Assembly (NCBI GenBank): GCA_016650415.1
Contig: JAENVU010000238.1
Location: forward strand, 1 to 13,300
DNA length: 13,300 bases
Source of the DNA: Acidimicrobiia bacterium
GTDB taxonomy: Bacteria > Actinomycetota > Acidimicrobiia > IMCC26256 > JAENVU01
Direction of reading: 5' to 3'
Under the pieces are notes generated by a model. That model was not told the DNA's origin. It saw nothing but the letters and a program-made list of their open reading frames with translations, and made no database searches. Positions 1 to 6,709 of this stretch are shown here, in pieces. Numbering within the stretch: position 1 is the stretch's first letter; every line of letters begins with the position of its first letter. The position numbers and the translations under genes are program-made.

Positions 1-1
1 C

Positions 2-397
2 GACGACGTCGTCGCGGCGGCCCGGCACCGGACGCCACGAACCATCTCCCTCGACCCCGGCAAACCGGCAACGATCGTGGGCCGGCCCAAGGCCCTCTCG
101 CGCGCGATCTCGAACCTGGTCGACAACGCGATCAAACACGGAGCCGGCGCGATCGAGATCGAGATCGACGGCGGGAGCATCTCGGTCCGAGACCACGGAC
201 CCGGCATCCCCGAGGCGGACCTCCCGAGGATCTTCGATCTCGATCGCGCCGGCGTCGCCCGCACCGAGGCCGGATCCGGCCTGGGTCTGGCGATCGTCGC
301 CCAGGTCGTCGAACACCACGGCGGGGCGGTCTTTGCCCACAACCATCCCGACGGCGGCGCGGTCATCGGCTTCTCCCTCCCGACCGAGACCACCTGA
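2..397 (+). CDS. Sensor histidine kinase, C-terminal ATPase domain (5' truncated by window edge)
   Basis: Only the last 131 codons are inside the window; reading frame 2 is open from the first base. The visible part is a GHKL/HATPase_c domain that binds ATP and phosphorylates a conserved His located upstream, outside the window. An N box is seen at visible residues 38-42 (NLVDN, then AIKH), a G1 box at 64-68 (DHGPG), an F-box-like IFD at 77-79 and a G2 box at 91-98 (GSGLGLAI). The protein ends with the usual final beta strands of this domain. The family normally sits in the inner membrane and pairs with an OmpR-type response regulator encoded just upstream. The next gene, convergent, encodes a PepSY protein, a common neighbour of such kinases in actinobacteria, so that protein may be its target or modulator (inference). 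The sensor part cannot be described. Confidence 0.93.
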   Translation, partial: DDVVAAARHRTPRTISLDPGKPATIVGRPKALSRAISNLVDNAIKHGAGAIEIEIDGGSISVRDHGPGIPEADLPRIFDLDRAGVARTEAGSGLGLAIVAQVVEHHGGAVFAHNHPDGGAVIGFSLPTETT

Positions 398-428
398 CCA
401 CTGGGTCACCCGCTCGGGCCGAACGCGA

Positions 429-465
429 CTCGGGTCCCGCCGAGCGATGCTCGACGGGACCCGAG
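429..465. terminator. Strong hairpin between convergent genes, likely bidirectional terminator
   Basis: The arms at 429-445 and 449-465 form a 17-bp stem with a single C/A mismatch and a 3-nt loop (GAT). It lies between the kinase stop (397) and the PepSY stop (495), so it can act on both transcripts. There is no U-tract on either side. That is common in high-GC actinobacterial terminators but leaves intrinsic function unproven. Confidence 0.7.
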
Positions 466-466
466 G

Positions 467-489
467 ACTGTCCGGCGGAGCCGGACGGT
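467..489. terminator. Second hairpin in the same convergent gap
   Basis: The arms at 467-475 and 481-489 pair over 9 bp, including one G-T wobble, with a 5-nt loop. It lies directly after the 37-nt hairpin and just before the PepSY stop codon. It would be the first terminator reached by the minus-strand PepSY transcript. There is no T-tract. Confidence 0.5.
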
Positions 490-494
490 GTGGC

Positions 495-1007
495 TCAGTT
501 CGAGGTGCCGGCACCACCGGCCGCAGCAGCCGGCGGCGGCGGCGGCGGACCGTGACCCTGCGGGCCTCGACCAAACCCGGCTTCGGTTGCCGTCACGTTG
601 AAGTCCTTGTCGAACTGCAGGGTGACCGGGGTCCCGTCGGCCTTGGTCATATACGCCTCGTAGACGCCGGTCCCCGAGGAATCGGTTTCCACCCGGATGA
701 TCGCGCCGCCCGGAACCTCGGCCAAGGCCGCCGCGGTCGCCTGCTCGGCGGTGGCACCGGTCAGCACCGTCTCACCGGGGCCGTTCGGCATCGAAGCCGG
801 GTCGGGGCGGGCACCGTCAGCCGCGCCGGGCGCCGCCGGGGCACTGACGGCAGTCGAATGGTCGGTTGACCCTCCGGTTCCGGTCACCGCGCCGGCAAGT
901 CCGGCACCGCCGACCGCGAGTCCGATTGCGAGTGCGGCCGTCCCGATCAATGCCCGCTTGCGATTCCGCAACCGAGGGGTCGCGGCGGTTTCTGGGGTGG
1001 TCTCCAT
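495..1007 (-). CDS. Secreted or membrane-anchored PepSY-domain protein
   Basis: The protein is 170 residues. I place the start at 1007 because GGAGG lies 5 nt upstream; an in-frame ATG at 1067 would add 20 residues but has no comparable site. Residues 12-18 are basic (RLRNRKR) and are followed by a hydrophobic Ala/Gly-rich helix at about 19-42, giving a signal peptide or anchor. A flexible Ala/Pro/Gly linker at about 43-78 follows. A PepSY domain at about 82-146 contains VPGGAIIRVETD, the YEAYMTKADGT segment and FDKDFNVT, which closely match actinobacterial PepSY proteins. The tail from about 147 is low complexity (six Pro, four Ala, then Gly). PepSY domains are thought to inhibit or modulate proteases or sensors outside the membrane; the exact role here is unknown. 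The gene converges on a histidine kinase and has repeat-rich DNA upstream, so control by that two-component system is a reasonable inference. Confidence 0.88.
   Translation of the reverse strand: METTPETAATPRLRNRKRALIGTAALAIGLAVGGAGLAGAVTGTGGSTDHSTAVSAPAAPGAADGARPDPASMPNGPGETVLTGATAEQATAAALAEVPGGAIIRVETDSSGTGVYEAYMTKADGTPVTLQFDKDFNVTATEAGFGRGPQGHGPPPPPPAAAAGGAGTSN
531..548. repeat. CGG trinucleotide run inside the PepSY gene
   Basis: Six perfect CGG units lie on the + strand, read as six CCG proline codons in the minus-strand PepSY gene. They code for the hexaproline in the low-complexity C-terminal tail. The run could vary in length by slippage without breaking the frame. Confidence 0.8.
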
Positions 1008-1022
1008 TGGTTCCTCCAAGTT

Positions 1023-1056
1023 GTCTCGGACCCGACTCTCGGGTCGGGAATGAGAC
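1023..1056. promoter_or_regulatory. 34-bp symmetric dyad upstream of the PepSY gene
   Basis: GTCTC (1023-1027) pairs with GAGAC (1052-1056), and CCCGAC (1031-1036) pairs with GTCGGG (1043-1048). Both sides have exactly 3-nt spacers and the centre is 6 nt. An alternative nested hairpin, ACCCGA/TCGGGT, occupies 1030-1044. The dyad lies 16-49 nt before the PepSY start, so it is either a leader-RNA hairpin or a protein operator. Which of the two applies cannot be told from sequence. Confidence 0.5.
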
Positions 1057-1064
1057 TGCGCTGC

Positions 1065-1108
1065 CACCGCGAGAACCGGCCGAAGACCGAGTAAGAACCC
1101 TGAGAGAA
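1065..1108. promoter_or_regulatory. Four tandem 11-bp units, candidate response-regulator binding array
   Basis: On the + strand the 44 bp divide into CACCGCGAGAA, CCGGCCGAAGA, CCGAGTAAGAA and CCCTGAGAGAA. Each begins with C and has an AGAA or AAGA end in an 11-bp register (rough consensus CCnnnnnAGAA). Direct repeats at about one helical turn are typical of OmpR/PhoB-type regulator sites. The array lies 58-101 nt before the PepSY start and 28-71 nt before the divergent CoA-transferase start. A histidine kinase gene is next door. The units are degenerate, so chance is not excluded. Confidence 0.4.
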
Positions 1109-1135
1109 ATCGACATGCTTCGCGGAGGACACCCC

Positions 1136-2500
1136 ATGACCGAGGCGATCCGCCAACTCCTGGACAATCTGTGGGCCGCGCTGGGCGGCGATCCGAACCG
1201 CACCGGGTCCGTCCGCGTGCGTGGGGCCGGATCGCTCCCGTCGACCTTCGCGGTCACCGAACTCGCGACGGCATCCATCGGGGTGGCCGCCCTCGCCGCC
1301 GCCGAGATCGCCCACGACGGCCGGCCCGCGTCGGTCGCCGTCGACCGCGCCCTGGCCTCGCACTGGTGTGGAATGTCGATCCATCCGGAGGGTTGGGACA
1401 TCGCGAGCCCGTGGGACGACCTCGCGGGCGACTACCCGACTGCCGACGGATGGATCCGACTGCACACGAACGCGCCCCACCATAGGGTGGCTGCCCTCGC
1501 CGCGCTGGACTGTGACGCGGACCGCGCGGTCGTCGCCCGAACTGTCACGTCCTGGGCGGCGACCGCGCTCGAGACCGCGGTGGTCGACGGCGGCGGCGCC
1601 GCGGCGGCGATGCGATCCGTCGACGAGTGGCGATCCCATCCACAGGGCCGAGCCGTCGCTGCGGAACCCCTCGTTGCGTGGGGTGACACCAGTCGGGTGG
1701 GTTCCGAACCCGCCCGCCCGCGGTCACCGGAACGTTTCCTCGCCGGCGTACGCGTGCTCGACCTGACCCGGGTCCTGGCCGGACCCGTCGCCACCCGCTT
1801 CCTCGCCGGCCTCGGCGCGACCGTGCTGCGCATCGACCCACCCGGCTGGGACGAACCCGCAGTCGTTCCCGACGTCACGCTGGGGAAACGGTGCGCCCGC
1901 CTGGACCTCACCGTCGCGGCCGACGTGGAACAGTTCGTCGCGCTGCTGGCGTCGACCGACATCCTCATCCATGGATACCGACCGGGCGCGCTCGACCATC
2001 TCGGATTCGACCCGGCGACGCTCCACGATCTCCGACCGGGGTTGATCGACGTCTCGCTCGATGCGTACGGCTGGTCCGGGCCCTGGGCCGGTCGCCGGGG
2101 ATTCGACAGCCTCGTGCAGATGAGTACGGGGATCGCCGACGCCGGCCGGCGCGCCGCGGGCGCCGATCGACCGACGCCCCTCCCGGTGCAGGCACTCGAT
2201 CACGCCACGGGTTACCTCATGGCCGCCGCGGCGCTGCGCGGGCTCGCCCGTCGCCGCCACGAGCAGACCGGCGTCACCGGGCGGGTCTCGCTCGCCCGCA
2301 CCGCGCTCGCCCTCATCGACGCCGGGCCGGCTGCAACGTCCTCCGATCCGCTCGATCCCCCGACGTATGCATCGGCCGTCGAGTCGACCCCGTGGGGTCC
2401 GGCGCGCCGGTTGGCGCCACCGTTCGCGATCGACGGGGTCCACATCGGATGGGACCTGCCCGCGACCAACCTCGGATCCAGCCCCGCGCACTGGTGGTGA
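1136..2500 (+). CDS. CaiB/BaiF-type (class III) CoA-transferase, long form
   Basis: The protein is 454 residues. The start at 1136 is preceded by GGAGG with a 7-nt gap; an in-frame ATG at 1115 is possible but less well placed. Class III CoA-transferases move CoA between carboxylates through an aspartyl-CoA intermediate. The core starts at about residue 200 with GVRVLDLTRVLAGP, then a Rossmann segment LGATVLRIDPP. The RGFDSLVQMSTGI segment carries the expected catalytic Asp of the G-[YFH]-D motif. The first ~200 residues are not standard for a short CaiB protein: WDDLAGDYPTADGWIRLHTN followed by HH resembles the DGW segment usually found in the C-terminal half. This looks like a permuted or duplicated arrangement that I associate with actinobacterial homologues. 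It overlaps the next gene by 4 nt (GTGA), so the two are probably co-translated. The acyl substrate is unknown. Confidence 0.88.
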   Translation: MTEAIRQLLDNLWAALGGDPNRTGSVRVRGAGSLPSTFAVTELATASIGVAALAAAEIAHDGRPASVAVDRALASHWCGMSIHPEGWDIASPWDDLAGDYPTADGWIRLHTNAPHHRVAALAALDCDADRAVVARTVTSWAATALETAVVDGGGAAAAMRSVDEWRSHPQGRAVAAEPLVAWGDTSRVGSEPARPRSPERFLAGVRVLDLTRVLAGPVATRFLAGLGATVLRIDPPGWDEPAVVPDVTLGKRCARLDLTVAADVEQFVALLASTDILIHGYRPGALDHLGFDPATLHDLRPGLIDVSLDAYGWSGPWAGRRGFDSLVQMSTGIADAGRRAAGADRPTPLPVQALDHATGYLMAAAALRGLARRRHEQTGVTGRVSLARTALALIDAGPAATSSDPLDPPTYASAVESTPWGPARRLAPPFAIDGVHIGWDLPATNLGSSPAHWW

Positions 2501-2967
2501 AGTCCCGACCCTCCCGACTTCCGGCACGCGCGGAAGTCGAAGCCGCCTTCACCGGGTTCATCGCGGTTGGTGATTCCGGCGATTGGAGTCGCTGGGCCGA
2601 CCTGCACTCCGAGGACTGCGTCTGGGTGGAACACCACTTCGGCACCATCGTGGGCCGGGACGCGATCCGAGCGAAGATCACCGAACTGATGGCCCCCGTA
2701 CCGATGATGGAGTTCCCGGTCGAGTGGCACATGATCGACGGCAACCGTGTCGTGTTCCTCCCGTGGCAGGTCTTCCCGGACCCGGCCGGCGGCGACACCG
2801 AGTACCGGTTCGCCTGCATCACGATCCTCGAGTACGCCGGTAACGGCCTCTGGTCGCGCCAGGAAGACATCTACAACCCGGCCGAGGGCGAAGCCGCGGT
2901 GATGGCCTGGATCGGTGCCGGTGGTCAGCTCGCCGCCGACCCGGGTGCGATCGGTCTCGACGGCTGA
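2497..2967 (+). CDS. NTF2/SnoaL-like protein, possible dehydratase or isomerase
   Basis: The protein is 156 residues. It starts at GTG 2497, whose last two bases open the TGA stop of the CoA-transferase; another GTG at 2494 is in frame. Overlap coupling probably replaces a Shine-Dalgarno. The fold is recognised from an N-terminal helix (AEVEAAFTGFIAVGDSGDW), WADLHSEDCVWVEHHFGTIVGRDAI, and the strands EFPVEWHMIDGNRVVFLPWQVF and YRFACITILEYAGNGLWSRQEDIYNP. This is a cone-shaped alpha+beta barrel, family SnoaL/NTF2 (cystatin-like). Asp35 and His78 sit where the Asp/His pair of scytalone-dehydratase-type and BaiE-type enzymes would be expected, so catalysis is plausible. Many family members have no known function. 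Pairing with a CoA-transferase hints that it acts on the same acyl-CoA or its precursor (inference). Confidence 0.8.
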   Translation: MKSRPSRLPARAEVEAAFTGFIAVGDSGDWSRWADLHSEDCVWVEHHFGTIVGRDAIRAKITELMAPVPMMEFPVEWHMIDGNRVVFLPWQVFPDPAGGDTEYRFACITILEYAGNGLWSRQEDIYNPAEGEAAVMAWIGAGGQLAADPGAIGLDG

Positions 2968-2979
2968 GCCGGCGTAGCG

Positions 2980-2997
2980 CGCACCTGCTCAGGTGTG
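2980..2997. terminator. Small dyad over the stop codon at a tight convergent junction
   Basis: CACCTG (2982-2987) and CAGGTG (2990-2995) form a perfect 6-bp inverted repeat, extendable to 8 bp through a wobble pair. The NTF2-like gene ends at 2967 and the hydrolase stop, on the opposite strand, occupies 2989-2991 inside the dyad. The apparent loop is only 2 nt, so it would open further if folded as RNA. Terminator function is weakly supported. Confidence 0.3.
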
Positions 2998-3810
2998 GGT
3001 GTCGAGCCAGTCGACGAGGTCCTCGATCACTTCCGCACGATTGGTCTCGTTGAAGAGTTCATGGCGAGCGTCGAGGTAGCAGAGGAACGTCACGTCGTCG
3101 ATGTCCATCTCCCGGTACGCGGCCATGAGCCGGTGCCCTCCGGACTCGCCCCCCACCGGATCGACTGATCCGTTCATGATCAGGACCGGCAACGTGGACG
3201 GGACTTCGCTCGTGGGTGGCCCCGCGAGCACGGCCATCTCGTCGTAGGGAAAGTCGGTCGGGAAACCGCACCACGGATCGGCGACGTACTTCGCGACCTC
3301 GGCGGTGTCCCGGCTGAGCCAGTCGCTCGGCGTCGCCGCCGGTTCGAAGTCGTCGTTGAACGTCGCCATGTCACGGAACGGCGGCATCAGCAGCGTGGTA
3401 CCGGTCAGCACGAGCGCGTCCAACTCGTCGCCCCACTGCAGTGCGAACTTCTGCGCGAGGAACGAGCCCCAACTGTGGCCGAGCAGCACGAACGGCAGCT
3501 CGGGGTACTCGGCGGCCACGTGCTCACTCACCGCGTGCACGGCATCGAGCGTGCCCACCATGCCGCGGGGACCGAGCGGGCCGATGCCACCCATCTCGAC
3601 GCCGGTGCGACCGTGGCCGCGATGATCGTCGGCGTACGCGTGGTAGCCCGCCGCGTTCAACGCGTGGGCGAGGCGCTCGTAGCGCGCCGCGTGTTCCCCG
3701 AGCCCGTGCACGATGTGGACGACCGCCTTCGGTGCCGCGGCCAACCACCGACGGACCGAGATCGCCACCCCATCCGGGTCGGTCACCGTCAGCGAATCGG
3801 GTTCTGTCAT
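2989..3810 (-). CDS. Alpha/beta hydrolase, monoacylglycerol lipase / lysophospholipase type
   Basis: The protein is 273 residues, normal for the family, with no signal peptide, so it is probably cytoplasmic. It would hydrolyse carboxylic esters such as monoacylglycerols; the actual substrate is not known. The oxyanion-hole segment HGLGEHAARYERLA starts at residue 35. DDHRGHGRTG at 61-70 is the typical DxRGHGxS-like segment. The nucleophile elbow GHSWGS gives Ser113. Asp217 (GSVDPVGG) and His250 (DARHELFNE) complete the triad. The short cap region is at about 140-195. No Shine-Dalgarno precedes the ATG at 3810; instead GAGAAT ends 6 nt before it, suggesting a leaderless transcript. The gene is alone on its strand, converging on the NTF2-like gene and divergent from the F420-type oxidoreductase. 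Confidence 0.9.
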   Translation of the reverse strand: MTEPDSLTVTDPDGVAISVRRWLAAAPKAVVHIVHGLGEHAARYERLAHALNAAGYHAYADDHRGHGRTGVEMGGIGPLGPRGMVGTLDAVHAVSEHVAAEYPELPFVLLGHSWGSFLAQKFALQWGDELDALVLTGTTLLMPPFRDMATFNDDFEPAATPSDWLSRDTAEVAKYVADPWCGFPTDFPYDEMAVLAGPPTSEVPSTLPVLIMNGSVDPVGGESGGHRLMAAYREMDIDDVTFLCYLDARHELFNETNRAEVIEDLVDWLDTHT

Positions 3811-3816
3811 CCGGGG

Positions 3817-3822
3817 ATTCTC
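3817..3822 (-). promoter_or_regulatory. Candidate -10 element for leaderless hydrolase transcript
   Basis: The minus strand reads GAGAAT then CCCCGG then the ATG at 3810. With a -10 hexamer there, transcription would begin at or next to the start codon, matching the absence of a ribosome-binding site. No convincing -35 box is seen. The same arrangement recurs before the gene at 9590. Confidence 0.35.
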
Positions 3823-3917
3823 GCACGCAGCCCCGGGTGAGCGTCACACCGAGTACGCACCGGCGCGGCCGGTGAGCAGTGTGCGAGAGTGCTGCCCTCA
3901 CCCTCAAGGAGATGTTC

Positions 3918-4871
3918 ATGGCGCACGATCGACGGTTCCGGTTCGGCGTACACACCTCGGATGCCGCGCCCGGCACGGCGTGGACCGACGCGGCGAAGCG
4001 CATCGAGGGCCTCGGCTTCTCCACGCTGTTCCTGCGCGACCATTTCGACACCCAGCTCGGCCCGATCGCCGCCATGACCGCCGCGGCGTGCGCGACCGAC
4101 ACGCTCAACGTCGGATGTCTCGTGCTCGACAACGACTACCGCCACCCGCTCGTCCTCGCGAAGGAACTCGCGACCATCGACCACTTGTCGAACGGTCGCG
4201 TCGAGGTCGGCCTCGGTGCCGGTTGGATGGCTCCCGACTACGAGCAGTCGGGCATGCCCTTCGATCCGCCGGGCGTACGGGTCTCCCGCATGGAGGAGGC
4301 CGTCACGATCATCAAGGCGTTGCTCGCGGGGCAGGCCGTGAACCACGCCGGCGTGCACTACACGATCACCGGCCACACCGCGTATCCCGTGCCCGCCACG
4401 ACCCCGCCGATCATGATCGCGGGCGGCGGGCCTCGGATGTTGAGGATCGCCGCGCGGGAGGCCGACATCATCGGGCTCAATCCGGCGCGCAAGTCGAATG
4501 CGGCGTGGGAAGACCAGAACCTCCCCGATGCCACCGCGGACGCGACCGACCGCAAGATCGGCTGGATCCGCGACGCCGCCGGTGCCCGCTACGCCGACAT
4601 CGAGCTGTCGATCGTCGTGCCCTTCGTCATCGTCACCGACGATCGGGACGGCACCGCGAGCGCGATCGCGGGTTCGCTCCCGCCCGACGCCGACACCGAG
4701 CTCAACGCCGAGGGCGTCCTCGCCAGCCCGCACGTGTTGATCGGATCGGTGGACCAGATCGCCGACACCTTGCGCGAACGTCGGGACCGTTGGGACCTGT
4801 CGTACTACGTGTTCAACGACGACAGCATCGACGCCGTCGCCCCCATCGTGGAGCAGCTCGCCGGTACCTGA
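3918..4871 (+). CDS. LLM-class F420-dependent oxidoreductase (MSMEG_2516-like)
   Basis: The protein is 317 residues. The start at 3918 is chosen because AAGGAG lies 6 nt upstream; ATGs at 3912 and 3879 are in frame but badly placed. It is a luciferase-like TIM barrel: FRFGVHT at the N-terminus, GLGFSTLFLRDHF at about 31-43 and TDTLNVGCLVLDNDYRHPLVLAKE at 60-83. SNGRVEVGLGAGWMAPDYEQSGMPFDPPGVR at 91-121 and IMIAGGGPRMLRIAAREADIIGLNP at about 165-189 follow. The NDYRHP and GWMAPDYEQ-GMPFDPPGVR segments match, from memory, the TIGR03621 (MSMEG_2516) branch, which is predicted to use coenzyme F420. Bound F420 rather than FMN is therefore family inference. The reaction is unknown; relatives reduce or oxidise small organic compounds. 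The amidohydrolase follows 85 bp downstream on the same strand. Confidence 0.9.
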   Translation: MAHDRRFRFGVHTSDAAPGTAWTDAAKRIEGLGFSTLFLRDHFDTQLGPIAAMTAAACATDTLNVGCLVLDNDYRHPLVLAKELATIDHLSNGRVEVGLGAGWMAPDYEQSGMPFDPPGVRVSRMEEAVTIIKALLAGQAVNHAGVHYTITGHTAYPVPATTPPIMIAGGGPRMLRIAAREADIIGLNPARKSNAAWEDQNLPDATADATDRKIGWIRDAAGARYADIELSIVVPFVIVTDDRDGTASAIAGSLPPDADTELNAEGVLASPHVLIGSVDQIADTLRERRDRWDLSYYVFNDDSIDAVAPIVEQLAGT

Positions 4872-4908
4872 CTTTCGGGCGCCCCGGCGCGGCACCCGAG
4901 GCGGTGTC

Positions 4909-4914
4909 TACGAT
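4909..4914 (+). promoter_or_regulatory. Candidate -10 box (TACGAT) before the amidohydrolase
   Basis: TACGAT lies 42 nt before the ATG at 4957, in the 85-bp gap after the oxidoreductase gene, and fits the TAnnnT form of actinobacterial -10 boxes. No good -35 is visible at 16-19 bp. The amidohydrolase may therefore have its own promoter as well as readthrough. Confidence 0.3.
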
Positions 4915-4956
4915 CGTCGGACTCGAGCAACCATTCCGAACCCCCGGGGAACCCGC

Positions 4957-6657
4957 ATGCCGCACGATCTGGTCATCACGAACGGCACCATTGTCGACGG
5001 GACCGGGGCCCCCGGACGTCCTGCCGATCTGGCCGTCGACGGTGACCGAATCACCCGGATCGCAGCCCCCGGCCGGCTCGGCGCGGCCAAGCAGACGATC
5101 GACGCCGAGGGCAAGACGGTGACGCCCGGCTTCGTCGATCTCCACTCCCACCTCGATGCGCAGATCGGCTGGGACCCGCTGATGTCCTCGTCGTGCTGGC
5201 ACGGGGTGACCTCGGTGGTCATGGGCAACTGCGGCATGACCTTCGCGCCGGTCCGTCCGGGCGGGGCGAGCGTCCTGGCCCACGCGATGGAGTCCGTCGA
5301 GGACATCCCCGCGTCCTGCATCCTCGACGGCCTGCCGTGGAACTGGGAGTCCTACGGCGAGTACCTCGACGTGATCGATGCGATGCCGAAGGGCATCAAC
5401 ACCGGTGGCTATGTGGGCGACGTCGCGCTCCGCACCTACGTGATCGGCGACGCGGCATGCGACCCCGACTACGTCGCCACCGACGACGAACTCACCGCGA
5501 TGGCGCACGAAGTCGAGACCGCGATGGAAGCCGGCGCGCTCGGGTACTCGATCTCGCGCTCGCTGGCCCACCGGGTCCCGGACGGACGTTGGGTGCCCGG
5601 CACCTGGGCCCCGCCGAGCGAGTTCTTTCGCATTGCCGAGCCGCTCGGTCGGCTCGGCCGGGGCGTGCTCGAGTGCGCGCCGCGCTACAACGAGGTCGAC
5701 GGCTCCACCTCTCGGGCCGAGGAGGAAGTCGGCTGGATCGCCGAGCTGAGCCGGACCCTCGGCCGCCCCTTCACGTTCAACCTGATGCAGATGCGATCGC
5801 TCGGCGACCACTACCGCCGGGTCCTCGACCTCGCCGCCGACGCGAACCGCCACGGCGCGCAGCTGCGACCCCAGACCACGCCCCGCGGGATCGGGATCCT
5901 GTTCAGCCTCGCGGCCAACACGCCGCTCGACAACCTCCCGTCCTGGGCGCCGTTCGCGGCACTGGACTTCGCCGGCCGACTCTCCGCCCTGCGGGATGGA
6001 TCGCTCCGCAGCGCGCTGATTGCCGACGGGCTTCGTACCGATCAGTCGTCCTTCGATCGCATGTACCTCATGACGCCGGACACCGGGGCGCACTACCACT
6101 ACTCCGACGCCGATTCCATGGGCGCCCAAGCGCGCAGTGCCGGCATCAGCCCGATCGAGCTGTACCTGGACGTCCTGCTCGCCACCGACGGCGCCGCGGT
6201 CGTGAACTGGCCCGTCCTGAACGAGGACTTCGACGCCATCGCGGAACTCCTCGCATCACCCGTGACCATCATGGGCCTGGCCGACGCCGGTGCCCATGCG
6301 ACCCAGATCATGGATGCGAGCCAGCCCACGTTCTTCCTCTCGCACTGGGTACGCGACCAGGGCGCGATGAGCCTCGAAGAGGGCGTGCGCCGCCTGACCT
6401 CGGATACCGCGAACTTCGTCGGTTACCGCGATCGTGGGGTCGTACGCGAAGGCGCGTACGCCGACCTCAACGTGATCGACCTCGACGCAATGTGGTTGCC
6501 GATCCCCGAGATCGTCCACGACTTCCCCGGCGCCGCACCGCGATTCGTCCAGCGGGCGAACGGCATCGATCACACCGTCGTCAACGGTCAGCCGTTCCTC
6601 GACCACGGCGAGCACACCGGCGCGGTCGCCGGTCGCCTCCTGCGCAGCACCGACTGA
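4957..6657 (+). CDS. Amidohydrolase of the N-acyl-D-amino-acid deacylase family (COG3653)
   Basis: The protein is 566 residues, longer than the ~480 of classical D-aminoacylase. The start at 4957 has a modest GGGGAA 5 nt upstream. The N-terminal beta-sandwich strand DLVITNGTIVDGTGAP is followed by PGFVDLHSHLDAQ with the metal-binding His63, His65 and Asp67. GNCGMTFAPVRPG follows with Cys92, at the place of the conserved metal-site Cys. The late catalytic Asp is in LADAGAH (Asp443). LSHWVRDQG, LTSDTANFVGYRDRGVVREGAYADLNVIDLD at about 480-510 is the family's C-terminal return to the sandwich domain. The two middle His ligands of D-aminoacylase are not obvious: the equivalent region reads GVLECAPRYNE and FNLMQMRS. 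True deacylation of N-acyl-D-amino acids is therefore uncertain; a related amide or cyclic amide is equally possible. It is cytoplasmic (no signal peptide). Confidence 0.87.
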   Translation: MPHDLVITNGTIVDGTGAPGRPADLAVDGDRITRIAAPGRLGAAKQTIDAEGKTVTPGFVDLHSHLDAQIGWDPLMSSSCWHGVTSVVMGNCGMTFAPVRPGGASVLAHAMESVEDIPASCILDGLPWNWESYGEYLDVIDAMPKGINTGGYVGDVALRTYVIGDAACDPDYVATDDELTAMAHEVETAMEAGALGYSISRSLAHRVPDGRWVPGTWAPPSEFFRIAEPLGRLGRGVLECAPRYNEVDGSTSRAEEEVGWIAELSRTLGRPFTFNLMQMRSLGDHYRRVLDLAADANRHGAQLRPQTTPRGIGILFSLAANTPLDNLPSWAPFAALDFAGRLSALRDGSLRSALIADGLRTDQSSFDRMYLMTPDTGAHYHYSDADSMGAQARSAGISPIELYLDVLLATDGAAVVNWPVLNEDFDAIAELLASPVTIMGLADAGAHATQIMDASQPTFFLSHWVRDQGAMSLEEGVRRLTSDTANFVGYRDRGVVREGAYADLNVIDLDAMWLPIPEIVHDFPGAAPRFVQRANGIDHTVVNGQPFLDHGEHTGAVAGRLLRSTD

Positions 6658-6709
6658 ACGGGATCGGCTGACCGGGACCGACCGAGCGAGCGGCCCGAGG
6701 GCGGCGGCG

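Noticed and set aside
3713..5122. A 469-codon open frame on the + strand
   Set aside because: It crosses the hydrolase start, the intergenic gap and the oxidoreductase in the wrong frame; composition is Arg-rich shadow sequence.
4813..6129. A 438-codon open frame on the - strand
   Set aside because: Antisense to the amidohydrolase, no domain signal, Arg/Gly/Val bias; no ribosome-binding site.
5193..6671. A 492-codon open frame on the + strand
   Set aside because: It overlaps the amidohydrolase in another frame and is extremely Arg/Pro-rich, typical of frame-shadow translation in high-GC DNA.
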